Part shown: positions 1-9,097 of the stretch, one piece after another
Position numbering within the stretch: the stretch's first letter is position 1
Layout of the letters: every line of letters begins with the position of its first letter
Assembly (NCBI RefSeq): GCF_014200305.1
Contig: NZ_JACHBL010000001.1
Span: forward strand, 1,178,001 to 1,242,000
Source: Neomicrococcus lactis
Lineage (GTDB): Bacteria; Actinomycetota; Actinomycetes; Actinomycetales; Micrococcaceae
Direction of reading: 5' to 3'
DNA: 64,000 nucleotides
Position numbers and translations under genes: made by a program
The notes under the pieces: generated by a model
The model's input: only the letters and a program-made list of their open reading frames with translations
What the model was told of the DNA's origin: nothing
The model's database searches: none

Positions 1-698
1 CGGCCAATGCCCGTTTGGACTTCGTCAACGATGAGCAGCGCGCCAGCGTCACGAGTCAGCTCGCGGGCAGCCTCCAAGTAGCCCTCCGGAAGTTCCACGA
101 CGCCCGCTTCACCCTGAATGGGCTCCACGAACAGCGCTTGAACGGTGTCATCCAGTGCGTTCTTGAGCGCTAGGATATTGCCGGCTTCAATGAACTCCAC
201 GCCACCAGGGAGTGGCTCAAAGGGAGCGCGGTACGCTTCCTTCCACGTCAGCGAGAGCGCGCCCATGGTGCGGCCATGAAAAGAATTCTTCAAGGCAAGG
301 ATTCGGGTGCGTGGCTTCTCAGGAGTTCCGGCGTTGCGACGGGCCAGCTTGAAGGCGGCCTCATTGGCCTCGGTGCCGGAGTTCGTGAAGAAGACGCGGG
401 AGCCTTCTGGAGCCTGAGCGAGCTCAAGAATCTTGTGGGCCAGCTTGATCTGTGGCTCCGTGGCAAAGAAGTTGGAGACGTGAGCCAGCGTGGCAGCCTG
501 CTCCGTGACGGCCTTGACCCAGGCGGGGTGCGCGTGGCCCAAAGCGTTGACGGCGATGCCGCCCAACAAGTCCAGGTACTTGTTGCCGTCGGCGTCCCAA
601 ACATGCGCGCCCTTGCCCTTGGTCAGGACACTTTGCGGCGTTCCGAAGACGCCGAGAAGGTTGTGCTGGTACTGCTCGGTGAGGTCAGCGTTGGTCAT
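1..698 (-). CDS. argD: Acetylornithine aminotransferase, N-terminal part (cut by window edge)
   Basis: PLP-dependent class III aminotransferase that converts N-acetylglutamate semialdehyde to N-acetylornithine in arginine synthesis (possibly also acting in DAP synthesis). I read 232 codons from the ATG at 698; the frame is open to base 1, so the C-terminal part with the PLP lysine lies outside. Visible are the N-terminus [15 protein letters not shown], the segment [21 protein letters not shown] typical of the family, and DEVQTGIGR, which carries the PLP-ring-binding Asp, at the very edge. Its ATG overlaps the argB stop (ATGA), implying translational coupling. The gene is partial only because of the window boundary. 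Confidence 0.95.
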   Translation of the reverse strand, partial: MTNADLTEQYQHNLLGVFGTPQSVLTKGKGAHVWDADGNKYLDLLGGIAVNALGHAHPAWVKAVTEQAATLAHVSNFFATEPQIKLAHKILELAQAPEGSRVFFTNSGTEANEAAFKLARRNAGTPEKPRTRILALKNSFHGRTMGALSLTWKEAYRAPFEPLPGGVEFIEAGNILALKNALDDTVQALFVEPIQGEAGVVELPEGYLEAARELTRDAGALLIVDEVQTGIG

Positions 699-1648
699 GC
701 TTGTGCACCACTTTCTGGCGTCGTCGCTGGGGCTTGTGACTCTGGGGAGCCGGGGACCAAGAGGGTTCCGATGCCTTCGCTCGTGAAAATTTCCAAGAGG
801 ATCGAGTGCGGTTGGCGCCCGTCCACAATGTGGGTCTGCGGGACACCGGCGTCAAGTGCCTTCAGGCACGCAGCCATCTTCGGGATCATGCCGGATTCAA
901 GAGTTGGCATCATGTCTCGCAACTCGTCGGCGGTAAGCATCGAGATGAGCGAGTTCTTGTCCGGCCACTTGGCGTAGAGACCCTCGACGTCCGTCAGGAT
1001 CACGAGCTTCTCGGCACCCAAGGCTGCGGCAAGCTCGGCCGCTGCGGTGTCCGCGTTGACGTTCAAGACGTCCCCGGTCAACTGACCGTCGTCGCCAACT
1101 TCTGGCGCCACGGAAGAAATGACCGGGATGCGGCCAGAATCCACGAGATCCACGATCGCGCTGGGATCAACTGCGGTCACTTCACCAACGAGTCCAAGGT
1201 CAACTTCTTCGCCATCCACGATGGTGCCGGTCTTCTTGGCGCGCAGCAGCCCAGCGTCTTCACCGGAGAAGCCCACGGCATAGCGGCCGTGAGAGTTGAT
1301 GAGTCCCACGAGTTCGCGGCCTACTTGGCCCGTGAGCACCATGCGGACCACGTCCATGGCCTCGCTCGTAGTGACGCGCAGGCCGCCCTTGAACTCCGAC
1401 TCGATACCGAGACGATCCAGCATGGAGTTGATCTGCGGCCCACCGCCGTGCACCACAATCGGGTGGATTCCAGCGTGGTGCAAGAACACGATGTCCTCAG
1501 CGAAAGCTCGTCGCAGGTCCTCGTTGATCATGGCGTTGCCGCCGTACTTGATGACCATGCGCTTTCCGGAAAAACGCTGGATCCACGGAAGTGCTTCGAT
1601 GAGCGCTTGCGCTTTCTTTTGCTCTTGCGTTTCGGGGGAAATTTCCAT
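695..1648 (-). CDS. argB: Acetylglutamate kinase
   Basis: Phosphorylates N-acetylglutamate, the second step of arginine synthesis. From the ATG at 1648 the product is 317 aa and begins [19 protein letters not shown]. The kinase signature [19 protein letters not shown] and the ILTDVEGLY nucleotide-binding segment are all visible. The frame stays open upstream to 1774, but the extra residues are not ArgB-like and lie within the argJ end. A Shine-Dalgarno AGGAAAG stands at a normal distance before 1648, which decides the start. The stop overlaps the argD start by 4 nt. About 50 nt separate it from argJ. Confidence 0.96.
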   Translation of the reverse strand: MEISPETQEQKKAQALIEALPWIQRFSGKRMVIKYGGNAMINEDLRRAFAEDIVFLHHAGIHPIVVHGGGPQINSMLDRLGIESEFKGGLRVTTSEAMDVVRMVLTGQVGRELVGLINSHGRYAVGFSGEDAGLLRAKKTGTIVDGEEVDLGLVGEVTAVDPSAIVDLVDSGRIPVISSVAPEVGDDGQLTGDVLNVNADTAAAELAAALGAEKLVILTDVEGLYAKWPDKNSLISMLTADELRDMMPTLESGMIPKMAACLKALDAGVPQTHIVDGRQPHSILLEIFTSEGIGTLLVPGSPESQAPATTPESGAQA

Positions 1649-1700
1649 ACTGCTTTCCTGAGGGTGTGAAGAGTGGTGCCTGAAGATCGGTCCGGGCAGG

Positions 1701-2912
1701 TTAGCTCGAGTACGCGGAGTTCTCGTGCACGTATTCGTGGGTGAGGTCGTTGGTCCAGATGGTCGCTTCGGCATCGCCGACGCCGAGATCGATATCGACA
1801 GTCACCGTGCGTCCGGTGAGGTCCACGTTGGAACGGTCCTCGCCGAGTCCGCCGTTTCGGCACACCTGGACGCCATTCATGAAGACGTTGAGGTTCTCCG
1901 GCTCAAAGGCTGCCTTGGTGGTGCCTGTTGCGGACAAGACGCGGCCCCAGTTGGGGTCATTGCCGAAGATGGCCGTCTTGAACAGGTTGGAACGGCTCAC
2001 TGCGCGAGACACCTCGAGTGCGTCCTCTACGGAAGCAGCGTTGAACGTACGCACCGCGACCTCGTGGGAGGCGCCTTCGGCGTCGTGCATGAGCTGCAAC
2101 GCGAGATCAACGCACGTCGACGTCAGGCCCTTGGTGAATTCTTCGAGATCCGGGGCGACTCCAGAAGCGCCAGAGGCCATCAAGATCACGGTGTCATTCG
2201 TGGACATGCAACCATCGGCATCTGCGCGGTCAAAGCTCACGGCCGTCGCGGCACGGAGCGCCTCATCAAGCTGCGCAGGTTCCAGCACGGCATCCGTGGT
2301 GATAACTACCAACATGGTGGCCAGAGCAGGCGCCAACATACCGGCACCCTTGGCCATGCCGCCGATGCGGTAGCCGGCGCCTTCAAAACCAGCACGCTTG
2401 GACACGGTATCCGTGGTCATGATGCCCGCGGCAGCGCTTGCACTAGCGGCCTCACCGGAGGCCAACTGTGCGTGAGCATCCGTCGCGCCAGCGAAGATCT
2501 TGTCCATCGGCAGCTGCTCGCCGATCAAACCGGTGGAGCACACCAAGACGTCGCCGGCGGAAATGCCCAAGAGCTCCGCCGTCTTCTCTGCCGAAGCGTG
2601 GGTGTTCTGGAAGCCCTCGGCACCCGTGCATGCGTTGGCTCCACCAGAGTTCAAGAGCACAGCGTCCGCACGACCGTCAGAAACAGCCTGCTTCGACCAC
2701 AGCACAGGTGCTGCGGCAACGCGGTTGGTGGTGAAGACGGCTGCCGCGTTGTGCAGTGGGCCATCGTTGACCACGAGGGACACATCCGGCTTACCCGTGG
2801 ACTTTAAGCCTGCAGGAACGCCGGCGGCGCGGAATCCCTGCGGATCCGCAACGCCCAAGAGGACGGTGGAAGGCAAGTTGTTGTCTGCAAGAAATGCTTC
2901 TAAGAAACTCAT
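1701..2912 (-). CDS. argJ: Bifunctional ornithine acetyltransferase / N-acetylglutamate synthase
   Basis: ArgJ recycles the acetyl group from N-acetylornithine to glutamate and can also make acetylglutamate from acetyl-CoA. The product is 403 aa from the ATG at 2912 ([17 protein letters not shown]). The self-cleavage region [20 protein letters not shown] is present; in the family cleavage occurs before the Thr of the ATML motif to give alpha and beta chains. The start overlaps the argC stop as ATGA, so the upstream extension of the open frame to 3164 is not coding. A window this far into the operon shows the order argC-argJ-argB-argD usual in actinobacteria. Confidence 0.96.
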   Translation of the reverse strand: MSFLEAFLADNNLPSTVLLGVADPQGFRAAGVPAGLKSTGKPDVSLVVNDGPLHNAAAVFTTNRVAAAPVLWSKQAVSDGRADAVLLNSGGANACTGAEGFQNTHASAEKTAELLGISAGDVLVCSTGLIGEQLPMDKIFAGATDAHAQLASGEAASASAAAGIMTTDTVSKRAGFEGAGYRIGGMAKGAGMLAPALATMLVVITTDAVLEPAQLDEALRAATAVSFDRADADGCMSTNDTVILMASGASGVAPDLEEFTKGLTSTCVDLALQLMHDAEGASHEVAVRTFNAASVEDALEVSRAVSRSNLFKTAIFGNDPNWGRVLSATGTTKAAFEPENLNVFMNGVQVCRNGGLGEDRSNVDLTGRTVTVDIDLGVGDAEATIWTNDLTHEYVHENSAYSS

Positions 2913-3943
2913 GGGGCGAGTCCTACTCCGTTCAGGCCTAGAGTCTCTTCGAGGCCCAGCGCAATGTTCATTGATTGGACGGCACCGCCAGCGGTGCCCT
3001 TCGTGAGGTTGTCGATGACGGTGGTGACGACGACGCGTCCTACGCGCGCATCCACGGCAAGCTGCAAAGCGACGTGGTTGGAACCGATGACCATCTTGGT
3101 GCTTGGCCACTGACCTTCCGGCAACACGTGCACAAACTTCTCGTCGGCGTACGCATCCACCCATGCCTGACGCACGCGGGCTGGGTCTACTGACTTGTCC
3201 TTAAGGCGAGCAGTCGCCGTCGTAATAATTCCGCGAGGCATCGGCGCAAGAGTAGGCGTGAAGGAAACCGTCACCGGCTCCCCCGCTGCGGCGCTAAAGC
3301 CTTGCTCCATTTCCGGGGTGTGGCGGTGCACGCCGCCCACGCCGTACGGGCTCATGCCGTTCATGACCTCGGAGCCCAGCAAGTGCGGCTTGAGAGATTT
3401 GCCGGCGCCGGAGGTTCCGGACGCGGACACGATCACGACGTCTGCGGGTTCCAGCAATCCGGCTGCGAAGCCTGGGACGAGCGACAACTGAGCGCTCGTG
3501 GGGTAGCAACCAGGAACGGCGATTCGCTTCACACCGCGTAACTTGTCACGCTGGCCGGGTAGCTCGGGAAGTCCGTAAGGCCACGTGCCAGCGTGCTCGG
3601 AACCGTAGAACTGCATCCAGGCGTCGGCCGATTCGAGACGGTGATCCGCGCCGGCGTCAATGATCAAGGTGTTCTCCGGAAGCTGCGCGGCGATTCCGCC
3701 GGAGGCTCCGTGCGGCAGCGCCAAGAAGACCACGTCGTGACCCGAGAGAACCTCGGCAGTGGTGTCTTCAAGCACTCGATCCGCAAGGGAGAACAAATGC
3801 GGTTGGAGCGAGCCCAGTTTCTGGCCCGCGTTGCTATGCGCGGTGATCGCGCCGATTTCTACTTCAGGGTGCTGCGAAAGCAATCGCAACACTTCGCCAC
3901 CTGCATAACCAGAGGCACCTGATACAGCCACCCGTAATCTCAT
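2909..3943 (-). CDS. argC: N-acetyl-gamma-glutamyl-phosphate reductase
   Basis: NADPH-dependent reductase for the third step of arginine synthesis. The Rossmann start VAVSGASGYAGGEVLRLL is at the N-terminus, and the catalytic Cys sits in the motif RIAVPGCYPTSAQL. From the ATG at 3943 it is 344 aa; a TTG two codons upstream is possible, but AAGG is spaced 7 nt from the ATG. First gene of the arginine operon; the upstream intergenic region carries two copies of an ATTTATGCA motif that look like ArgR half-sites. Confidence 0.96.
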   Translation of the reverse strand: MRLRVAVSGASGYAGGEVLRLLSQHPEVEIGAITAHSNAGQKLGSLQPHLFSLADRVLEDTTAEVLSGHDVVFLALPHGASGGIAAQLPENTLIIDAGADHRLESADAWMQFYGSEHAGTWPYGLPELPGQRDKLRGVKRIAVPGCYPTSAQLSLVPGFAAGLLEPADVVIVSASGTSGAGKSLKPHLLGSEVMNGMSPYGVGGVHRHTPEMEQGFSAAAGEPVTVSFTPTLAPMPRGIITTATARLKDKSVDPARVRQAWVDAYADEKFVHVLPEGQWPSTKMVIGSNHVALQLAVDARVGRVVVTTVIDNLTKGTAGGAVQSMNIALGLEETLGLNGVGLAP

Positions 3944-3956
3944 GAACAAACCTTAT

Positions 3957-3990
3957 CCGAATTTATGCACGACCACTAATATTTATGCAG
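3957..3990 (-). promoter_or_regulatory. Candidate ArgR operator (ARG boxes) upstream of argC
   Basis: The plus strand holds ATTTATGCA at 3961-3969 and again at 3981-3989, exactly 20 bp apart; on the coding strand this reads TGCATAAAT twice. TGCAT/ATGCA half-sites in AT-rich surroundings are typical of actinobacterial ARG boxes, and an operon-proximal position fits autogenous arginine repression. A possible -35 (TTGAAT) lies further upstream on the minus strand, about 17 nt before an ATAAAT inside the first box. The argR gene itself is not in the window. The site is inferred from sequence likeness only. Confidence 0.5.
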
Positions 3991-4043
3991 TGCGCGACAT
4001 GTCATTCAATGCTTCAACGAGGCGGCTCGGATAAGTTGGGATC

Positions 4044-5006
4044 ATGAAAGCTATTAGCGTGTCCCAAGCGGGCGGACCCGAGGTTCTTCAATACACCGAC
4101 GTTGCCGATCCGACCCCCGGCCCCGGCCAGGTCCTCATTGAGACCTTCGGCACCGGCGTCAACTTCATTGAAACGTATGAGCGCAGTGGCGTCTACAACA
4201 TTTCTTACCCGGCCATTTTGGGTACGGAAGGCGCCGGACGCGTGGTGGCGCTCGGCGAGGGCGTGACGAACGTTCAGGTTGGCGATCGCGTGGCGACCGC
4301 GCAGGGCATCAGCACGTATGCCGAACTTTTCTTGGCTGAGGCCGGGCGCGTTGTGGTTGTTCCTGACAACGTCAGCGACACCGTGGCCGCGGCGCTCCCC
4401 CTCCAGGGCATGACGGCGCACTACCTGACCAATTCCACGTTCCCCGTTAAAGCGGGAGACGTCGCGTTGACGTACGCGGGAGCCGGCGGCGTGGGATTGC
4501 TGCTGACTCAGATCCTCAAGCTCAAGGGCGCAACCGTGATTACGACTGCGTCTACCCCGGAAAAGCGCGAGCTCGCGAAGGGCGCTGGCGCGGATTACGT
4601 ACTCGAATATGACGACATTCCTGGCAAGGTGCGCGAAATCACGAATGGTCGCGGCGCCGACGTGGTGTACGACGGCGTGGGTAAGGATACGTTCGACGGT
4701 TCACTTGCGTCTTTGCGCACGCGAGGCATGCTAGTTCTCTTTGGTGGCGCTTCAGGACAGGTGCCTCCAGTGAACCTGCAACGCTTCAACGCGGCAGGCT
4801 CTTTGTTCTTCAGCCGCCCCACCCTCAAGGACTACCTTTTGGACGCCGAAGAGGTCTCCTGGCGCGGGAATGAGCTGTTTTCCCTAGTGGCACAAGGTAA
4901 ACTGGATGTCCGCGTCGGTGGTTCGTATCCACTGAGCGACGCGAAGAAGGCGCATCAGGATCTTGAGTCACGTGGCACCACGGGCAAACTAGTCTTAGTT
5001 CCGTAA
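4044..5006 (+). CDS. NADPH:quinone oxidoreductase (zeta-crystallin type MDR)
   Basis: Medium-chain dehydrogenase/reductase of the quinone reductase (QorA) group, 320 aa, no zinc-ligand pattern. Family marks: N-terminal GGPEVLQYTDVADPTPGPGQ, GVNFIETYERSGVY, LGTEGAGRVVALGEGV, and the nucleotide-binding AGAGGVGLLLTQILKLKGA. It reduces quinones, probably one-electron, with NADPH, in the cytoplasm. Divergent from argC. No clear Shine-Dalgarno; TAAGTT stands 6 nt before the ATG, so the transcript may be leaderless. A weak GC-rich hairpin (about 5035-5070) follows the stop. Confidence 0.9.
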   Translation: MKAISVSQAGGPEVLQYTDVADPTPGPGQVLIETFGTGVNFIETYERSGVYNISYPAILGTEGAGRVVALGEGVTNVQVGDRVATAQGISTYAELFLAEAGRVVVVPDNVSDTVAAALPLQGMTAHYLTNSTFPVKAGDVALTYAGAGGVGLLLTQILKLKGATVITTASTPEKRELAKGAGADYVLEYDDIPGKVREITNGRGADVVYDGVGKDTFDGSLASLRTRGMLVLFGGASGQVPPVNLQRFNAAGSLFFSRPTLKDYLLDAEEVSWRGNELFSLVAQGKLDVRVGGSYPLSDAKKAHQDLESRGTTGKLVLVP

Positions 5007-5170
5007 CCATTTCTCCACGACTTTCTTGAGCTAGTCCCCCGGCCCTTGGTTAGGCCCGCTGGCTGGGGTTTCACTTCTTTCGCTAAACCGTGATCCCCAA
5101 CTGGGGCTGTTTACACATTCCCTCAATGTGAAGCGCTACCGTACGGGACCTTGACCAAGGACTTGTTTTC

Positions 5171-8100
5171 GTGACCACTTCGCCCGTTTATCCACCACAA
5201 TTTCCGGGTTCTGAGCGTGCACCAGAAGAGCGCACGCTCGTTGACATCCTCGCAGCGACTGCGAGCGCATATCCTGACGCAGCGGCCCTTGATGACGGCC
5301 AGACGGAATTGACGTATTCCGAACTTCTGAGCGCCATCAAGGCCACTGCGCGGAACCTACATGAGGCTGGCATTGGAGCTGGCGACCGCGTGGGTATTCG
5401 GATCCCCTCGGGGTCCAAGGAGCTTTACATCGCCATTTTGGCGACCCTCTGGATTGGCGCGGCCTATGTTCCCGTCGATGCTGATGATCCTGACGAACGC
5501 GCCAAGACGGTGTTCTCCGAGGCAAATGTTCGCGGCATCATGCGCGGAAGCTCCGCAAAAATCGTGGTGCCAAAGGGCCTTCCGAAGCCACACCCCTCTC
5601 CTCGTTTGCCACGCCTCGATGACGATGCGTGGATTATTTTTACGTCCGGTTCCACGGGCACGCCGAAGGGTGTTGCCGTGTCCCACCGTTCGGCAGCGGC
5701 GTTCGTTGACGCCGAGGCTCGCATCTTCCTGAACAAGGAACCTCTGGGCCCGGGCGACCGAGTTCTCGCCGGCCTCTCCGTAGCTTTTGATGCTTCGTGT
5801 GAGGAAATGTGGCTGGCATGGCGCCACGGTGCGTGCCTGGTTCCTGCCCCACGCTCGTTGGTGCGTTCCGGCATGGACTTGGGCCCATGGCTCATCACCA
5901 AGGGCATCACTGCGGTGTCTACCGTTCCTACATTGGCTGCCCTCTGGCCGGCCGAGGCTCTCGAGAATGTTCGCTTGCTGATTTTCGGTGGCGAAGCATG
6001 CCCTCCTGAATTGGCTGCACGTTTGGCTACCGAAGACCGCGAACTGTGGAACACCTACGGCCCTACGGAAGCAACCGTGGTGGCTTGTGCCGCGCGGATG
6101 AACGGCGACGGACCTATCCGCATCGGCTTGCCGTTGGATGGTTGGGACCTCGCGGTAGTCAACGAAGAAGGCATCCCGGTGGCTGACGGTGAATCCGGTC
6201 AGCTCATCATCGGCGGCGTGGGTCTTGCGCGCTATCTTGACGCCGAAAAGGACGCTGAGAAGTACGCGCCGTTCCCCACCTTGGGCTGGGAACGCGCCTA
6301 CCGCTCCGGCGACTTAGTGGTCAACGATCCCGAGGGCTTGCTGTTCTTGGGCCGCATGGATGAGCAGGTCAAGCTCGGTGGACGCCGCATTGAACTCGGC
6401 GAAATTGATGCCGCTATGCAAGCCTTGCCAGGCATTCATGGCGCGGCAGCTGCCGTGAAGACCACGGCGGCGGGTAACCAAATCTTGGTGGGCTACCTCG
6501 CTCCGGAAGCATCTTTGATCGACTCCTACGATGTCGGCAGCGCGCGTGATCAGCTCTCCGAGGTTTTGCCAGCACCGCTGATTCCGCTGCTCACCGTGGT
6601 GGATTCCTTGCCGACCAAGACGAGCGGCAAGGTTGATCGCAATGCGTTGCCGTGGCCGCTGACCGGCGCAGCTCAGACGGATACGTCTTTTGATCTGAAT
6701 AGCCTCGACGAGTCCTCTCGATTCGTTGCCGAATCTTGGGGCAACGTCCTGGGCACCCCAGTTGCTAGCCTCGACGATGATTTCTTCACCGCGGGCGGCG
6801 GCTCGTTGTCCGCGGCTCAGTTGGTGTCCGTACTGCGTCAGCGGTACCAAGAAGTCACCGTGGGCGATATCTACTCGCACGCTCGGGTGGGTTCGCTCAT
6901 TGAATTTGTCACCGGTAGCGCGGCATCTGCCCCAGTGGAACCTCGCGATGTTGCCCGCACCGAGCGCAAGGCCCAGTTCTTCCAGACGCTCATGAGCGTT
7001 CCGCTCTTCGTCCTGGTTGGCATGCGCTGGCTGACATATTTGATGGCTGGCAACAACCTGCTGGCCATGTGGGGCATCTTGCCGGCGGCACCGCAAGTGT
7101 CCTGGTGGTGGGTCCTGGCTCTTTGGGTTGTCTTCGTATCTCCTTTCGGACGCATGGGAATGGCCGTTCTTTCGGCTCGCCTATTGCTACGCGGACTCAA
7201 GCCCGGCACGTATCAGCGTTCCGGAAAGTGGCACTTGCGCTTGTGGCTCGCCGAGCACATCGCAGACCTCATTGACCCGGTCTCTCTCGCGTCTGCTCCT
7301 TGGGTTCCGTATTACGCTCGGGCGCTCGGCGCGAAGATTGGCCAGGACGTCAATCTGCACTCCGTACCGCCGGTCACCGGAATGCTCACGGTAGGCCGTG
7401 GCGCCTCGATCGAGCCGGAAGTTGATCTCTCCGGTTACTGGATCGACGGCGACAAGGTTCACGTGGGTGCAGTCAAGGTTGGCGCTTTTGCTAACGTCGG
7501 CACGCGCTCCACGCTGATGCCAGGATCCGTTGTTGGAGACTACGCCGAGGTCCATCCCGGCTCCGCCGTTGAAGGCCACATCAAGGGCAGCTTCGCCTAC
7601 GCTGGCTCCCCTGCCCGCCGCGCAGGCAAGGCAAAGACCCCGTGGCCAGAAGAAGCCGTTCCCACCGGTTGGTGGCGCACCGCGCTCTTTGGCGCAGCCT
7701 CCGCAGTGTTCGCCCTGTTGCCTTTTGTCTCGGTCGTTGCAGCCGTCGCCGTTATCCTCCCGTTCTTGGACGGAAACCTGTCCTTGGCTCACTCTTGGGC
7801 ACGAGTCTTCGCCGTGGTTCCCCTCGCCGCTGTGGTGTGGTTCTTGACGAATCTCGTGGTCATCATGCTGACAGTGCGCTTCTTGGGACTGTTCATCCAC
7901 GAAGGCTGGCATCCCGTACGCAGCAAGACCGGCTGGGCAGTCTGGGCCACCGAGCGTTTGCTGGACATGGCACGCGACTTGTTGTTCCCGATCTACGCTT
8001 CGCTCTTCACCCCGATCTGGCTCCGCTTGCTCGGCGCCAAAGTCGGCGAGAACGTTGAAGCCTCGACGGTTCTTTTGGTTCCAAAAATGACCACGATTGG

Positions 8101-9097
8101 TTCCGGCGCCTTCTTGGCCGACGACACCATGGTGGCGTCCTACGAACTCGGTGGCGGCTGGATGCACGTGGCTCCAGCGAAGGTTGGTAAAAAGTCCTTC
8201 TTGGGCAACTCCGGCATCGCTGCCGCAGGTCGCCGCGTTCCGAAGAACTCCCTCGTGGCGGTGCTTTCAGCAACGCCGAATAAGGCGAAGGCCGGTTCCT
8301 CGTGGCTCGGTTCCCCTCCCACCCGTTTGCGCCGTACCAACGTCGAAGCGAACGTGGAGCTCACGTACAAGCCACCAATGAAGCTCAAGCTCATGCGTTC
8401 CGCGTGGGAGCTGTGCCGCGCTATCCCGATGATAGTCACCGTTGCCATCGCCGCCGGCGTACTGATGGCCATTGACCTGATTGCCGAACGCACCAACTAC
8501 TTGGTGGCCGCATTGCTCTCCGGCGCGGTATTGGTCCTCGCGGGTGCCGTTGCGGGCCTCATCGCGGTCCTCGCGAAGTGGCTCTTGGTAGGCCGCATCA
8601 AGCCAGGCGAACACCCACTCTGGAGCTCCTTCATCTGGCGCAACGAAGTCGTCGACGTCTTCATTGAAATGGTCTGCGCTCCATGGTTCGCTCGCACCGC
8701 GTCCGGCACACCTGCACTCGTGTGGTGGTTGCGTGCGCTCGGCGCGAAGATTGGTCACGGCGTGTGGTGCGAAAGCTACTGGCTCCCCGAGGCTGACCTC
8801 GTCACGCTTGGCGATTCCAGCACCGTCAACCGTGGCACCGTGGTGCAGACGCACCTCTTCCACGACCGCGTCATGGCCATCGATACGGTGGTCTTGCAAG
8901 ACGGCGCCACGATGGGCCCCCACGGCGTGATCCTTCCAGCCGCCGAACTGGCCAGCTCCGCCACCGTGGGTCCTGCTTCGCTCGTCATGCGCGGAGAATC
9001 CATTCCCGCTTCCACTTACTGGATGGGTAACCCTGTCCACCCGTGGGCCGGTCCTACATACATCAACCCTCAGACGGGAGCTCCGCTTCACAGATGA
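5171..9097 (+). CDS. Pls/PosA-type membrane-bound NRPS-like synthetase (candidate poly-lysine or similar isopeptide synthetase)
   Basis: 1308 aa with the same order and size as epsilon-poly-L-lysine synthetase (Pls, about 1319 aa). Adenylation domain about 21-500: A3 FTSGSTGTPKGV 157-168, A5 NTYGPTEATV 294-303, A7 YRSGDL 377-382, A8 GRMDEQVKLGG 394-404, A10 Lys487. Thiolation domain: FFTAGGGSLSAAQ with carrier Ser545. Then six hydrophobic segments (about 607-620, 643-660, 837-865, 878-905, 1083-1103, 1108-1135) around three tandem left-handed-helix-like repeats, each opening with LGAK(I/V)G (719, 954, 1190). There is no standard condensation or thioesterase domain; in Pls the C-terminal tandem domains make the peptide bonds. 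Starts with GTG. The stop overlaps the aminopeptidase start (ATGA). Product and substrate are inferred. Confidence 0.85.
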   Translation: MTTSPVYPPQFPGSERAPEERTLVDILAATASAYPDAAALDDGQTELTYSELLSAIKATARNLHEAGIGAGDRVGIRIPSGSKELYIAILATLWIGAAYVPVDADDPDERAKTVFSEANVRGIMRGSSAKIVVPKGLPKPHPSPRLPRLDDDAWIIFTSGSTGTPKGVAVSHRSAAAFVDAEARIFLNKEPLGPGDRVLAGLSVAFDASCEEMWLAWRHGACLVPAPRSLVRSGMDLGPWLITKGITAVSTVPTLAALWPAEALENVRLLIFGGEACPPELAARLATEDRELWNTYGPTEATVVACAARMNGDGPIRIGLPLDGWDLAVVNEEGIPVADGESGQLIIGGVGLARYLDAEKDAEKYAPFPTLGWERAYRSGDLVVNDPEGLLFLGRMDEQVKLGGRRIELGEIDAAMQALPGIHGAAAAVKTTAAGNQILVGYLAPEASLIDSYDVGSARDQLSEVLPAPLIPLLTVVDSLPTKTSGKVDRNALPWPLTGAAQTDTSFDLNSLDESSRFVAESWGNVLGTPVASLDDDFFTAGGGSLSAAQLVSVLRQRYQEVTVGDIYSHARVGSLIEFVTGSAASAPVEPRDVARTERKAQFFQTLMSVPLFVLVGMRWLTYLMAGNNLLAMWGILPAAPQVSWWWVLALWVVFVSPFGRMGMAVLSARLLLRGLKPGTYQRSGKWHLRLWLAEHIADLIDPVSLASAPWVPYYARALGAKIGQDVNLHSVPPVTGMLTVGRGASIEPEVDLSGYWIDGDKVHVGAVKVGAFANVGTRSTLMPGSVVGDYAEVHPGSAVEGHIKGSFAYAGSPARRAGKAKTPWPEEAVPTGWWRTALFGAASAVFALLPFVSVVAAVAVILPFLDGNLSLAHSWARVFAVVPLAAVVWFLTNLVVIMLTVRFLGLFIHEGWHPVRSKTGWAVWATERLLDMARDLLFPIYASLFTPIWLRLLGAKVGENVEASTVLLVPKMTTIGSGAFLADDTMVASYELGGGWMHVAPAKVGKKSFLGNSGIAAAGRRVPKNSLVAVLSATPNKAKAGSSWLGSPPTRLRRTNVEANVELTYKPPMKLKLMRSAWELCRAIPMIVTVAIAAGVLMAIDLIAERTNYLVAALLSGAVLVLAGAVAGLIAVLAKWLLVGRIKPGEHPLWSSFIWRNEVVDVFIEMVCAPWFARTASGTPALVWWLRALGAKIGHGVWCESYWLPEADLVTLGDSSTVNRGTVVQTHLFHDRVMAIDTVVLQDGATMGPHGVILPAAELASSATVGPASLVMRGESIPASTYWMGNPVHPWAGPTYINPQTGAPLHR

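Noticed and set aside
1725-2807. 360-codon plus-strand open frame opposite argJ
   Set aside because: Shadow of argJ.
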